A stretch of DNA of 6,515 nucleotides from Anaerolinea thermophila. Its GTDB lineage: Bacteria; Chloroflexota; Anaerolineae; Anaerolineales; Villigracilaceae. Under the pieces are notes generated by a model. That model was not told the origin of the DNA, searched no databases, and was given only the letters and a program-made list of their open reading frames with translations. Shown piece by piece: positions 5,907 to 6,515 of the stretch. The stretch's first letter is position 1; every line of letters begins with the position of its first letter. A program made the translations under genes and the position numbers. The stretch spans positions 1 to 6,515 of the forward strand of contig DYLB01000043.1 in the NCBI GenBank assembly GCA_020722305.1, read 5' to 3'.

Positions 5907-6493
5907 TAACGGTCATCCACCAGCAATCGTTTGTATGACCGCCAGTGCAGGCCATAACCGGCCAGAATCGAAACGCCCACCACGATCCAGTTGGCCGGGG
6001 CAGGAAGGGCCAAAGCCGCCGACAAGAAGTAAAACGCTGCCCCGGCGGTGAGCGCCCCCAGCAGGGAGACTTCGACCGCCATCAGGTTGGCGATGCTGTT
6101 CTTCTTGTCGGTGGGCGGGATGGTCTTATGGTGCCACTTGAAGGCCGGTTCGAGCGCCGGGTAGTTCGTGAGGTAAAAATCCTTGATCGTGTTCACCGCC
6201 TCGGCAGATTCGTGCCAGGCGGCGCGTAAGCGAGCCAGTTGTTTGATCGTCAGGATGCCCAGCCCGGTCAGAACGCCGAACAGGAAGAAAAACGCCAGGG
6301 CAATGCTCCTCAAATCCTGACCGGCAAACTGGGTGCCCAAAATGGCCGCCACCAGCGACCCAACCGAGACAAAATAGAACGAGGTGACCCGCGCCCGGTC
6401 TTCGTTGGCCTGGAAGGCGGTCTGGGCGATGTAGTTGAATTCGGCGATGAGCATATCGTCGGGGGCGAGTTTGACGGGGTCAGGTTTGGGCAT
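5906..6493 (-). CDS. Four-helix integral membrane protein of unknown function
   Basis: This 195-residue protein has no signal peptide cleavage site and four likely transmembrane helices arranged as two hairpins: about residues 36-56, 62-84, 137-161 and 167-184. Between helices 2 and 3 lies a hydrophilic stretch of about 50 residues (85-135, KQLARLRAAWHESAEAVNTI, then a Lys-rich part). With the charged N-terminus it is probably cytoplasmic. The N-terminal AEFNYIAQTAFQANEDRARVTSFY just before helix 1 looks like a conserved amphipathic lead-in, as in SLATT-like and other small membrane families, but I cannot assign it. The start at 6493 is chosen because GGAGGA (6498-6503) lies 4 nt upstream. 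A TTG at 6505 would put the ribosome binding site inside the gene, and an in-frame TGA (6509-6511) blocks further extension. The gene is therefore complete. It heads the visible minus-strand group; its promoter lies outside the window. Confidence 0.8.
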   Translation of the reverse strand: MPKPDPVKLAPDDMLIAEFNYIAQTAFQANEDRARVTSFYFVSVGSLVAAILGTQFAGQDLRSIALAFFFLFGVLTGLGILTIKQLARLRAAWHESAEAVNTIKDFYLTNYPALEPAFKWHHKTIPPTDKKNSIANLMAVEVSLLGALTAGAAFYFLSAALALPAPANWIVVGVSILAGYGLHWRSYKRLLVDDR

Positions 6494-6497
6494 GGAG

Positions 6498-6503
6498 TCC
6501 TCC
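6498..6503 (-). promoter_or_regulatory. Ribosome binding site that decides the membrane-protein start
   Basis: Read on the minus strand this is GGAGGA, 4 nt before ATG 6493. It is immediately preceded by an in-frame TGA and overlaps the alternative TTG codon at 6505, which is thus unlikely to be used. Confidence 0.75.
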
Positions 6504-6515
6504 AAGGGTCAGGAT

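Overview
The window looks like a piece of a bacterial chromosome, most likely from a Chloroflexota lineage related to Anaerolineae. This rests on protein style rather than a marker gene: a very large secreted subtilisin-like protease with a PA insert, a beta-rich middle, an Ig-like repeat and a C-terminal DNRLRE-type module, next to a DUF4342 protein and a nitroreductase-like flavin-binding protein. Coding DNA is GC-rich, and the spacer upstream of the protease is clearly more AT-rich.

Layout: positions 1-457 hold no convincing gene but are dense in inverted repeats, including a composite palindrome at 80-126 and a 14-bp stem at 193-233. A good sigma70-type promoter (TTGACA, 16-bp spacer, GATAAT) lies at 458-485, with a 10-bp palindrome over its -10 box. 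A leader of about 270 nt follows; it contains a possible 19-codon ORF and a hairpin. The leader runs into the protease gene (764-4930, + strand), which has a clear AGGAG ribosome binding site. The protease is complete: signal peptide, I9-type propeptide, S8 triad Asp191/His259/Ser608 with Asn383, PA insert, Fn3-like domain, an unassigned beta-rich region, an Ig-like domain and a DNRLRE-like tail.

A perfect 13-bp hairpin at 4967-4995 separates the protease from three minus-strand genes and probably terminates transcription from both sides. In transcription order the minus-strand genes are a four-helix membrane protein of unknown function (start 6493), a DUF4342 protein (start 5840) and a pyridoxamine-5'-phosphate-oxidase-fold, NimA-like protein (start 5594). 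The last two are only 3 nt apart and almost certainly co-transcribed. The membrane-protein gene is 65 nt upstream of the DUF4342 gene, across two small hairpins.

Functionally, the left part encodes export of an extracellular protease. The right part encodes small cytoplasmic or membrane housekeeping or stress functions. I see no evidence that the two parts work together. No tRNA, rRNA, CRISPR array or transposase gene was found. The least explained parts are the palindromic spacer, the middle region of the protease and the membrane protein.
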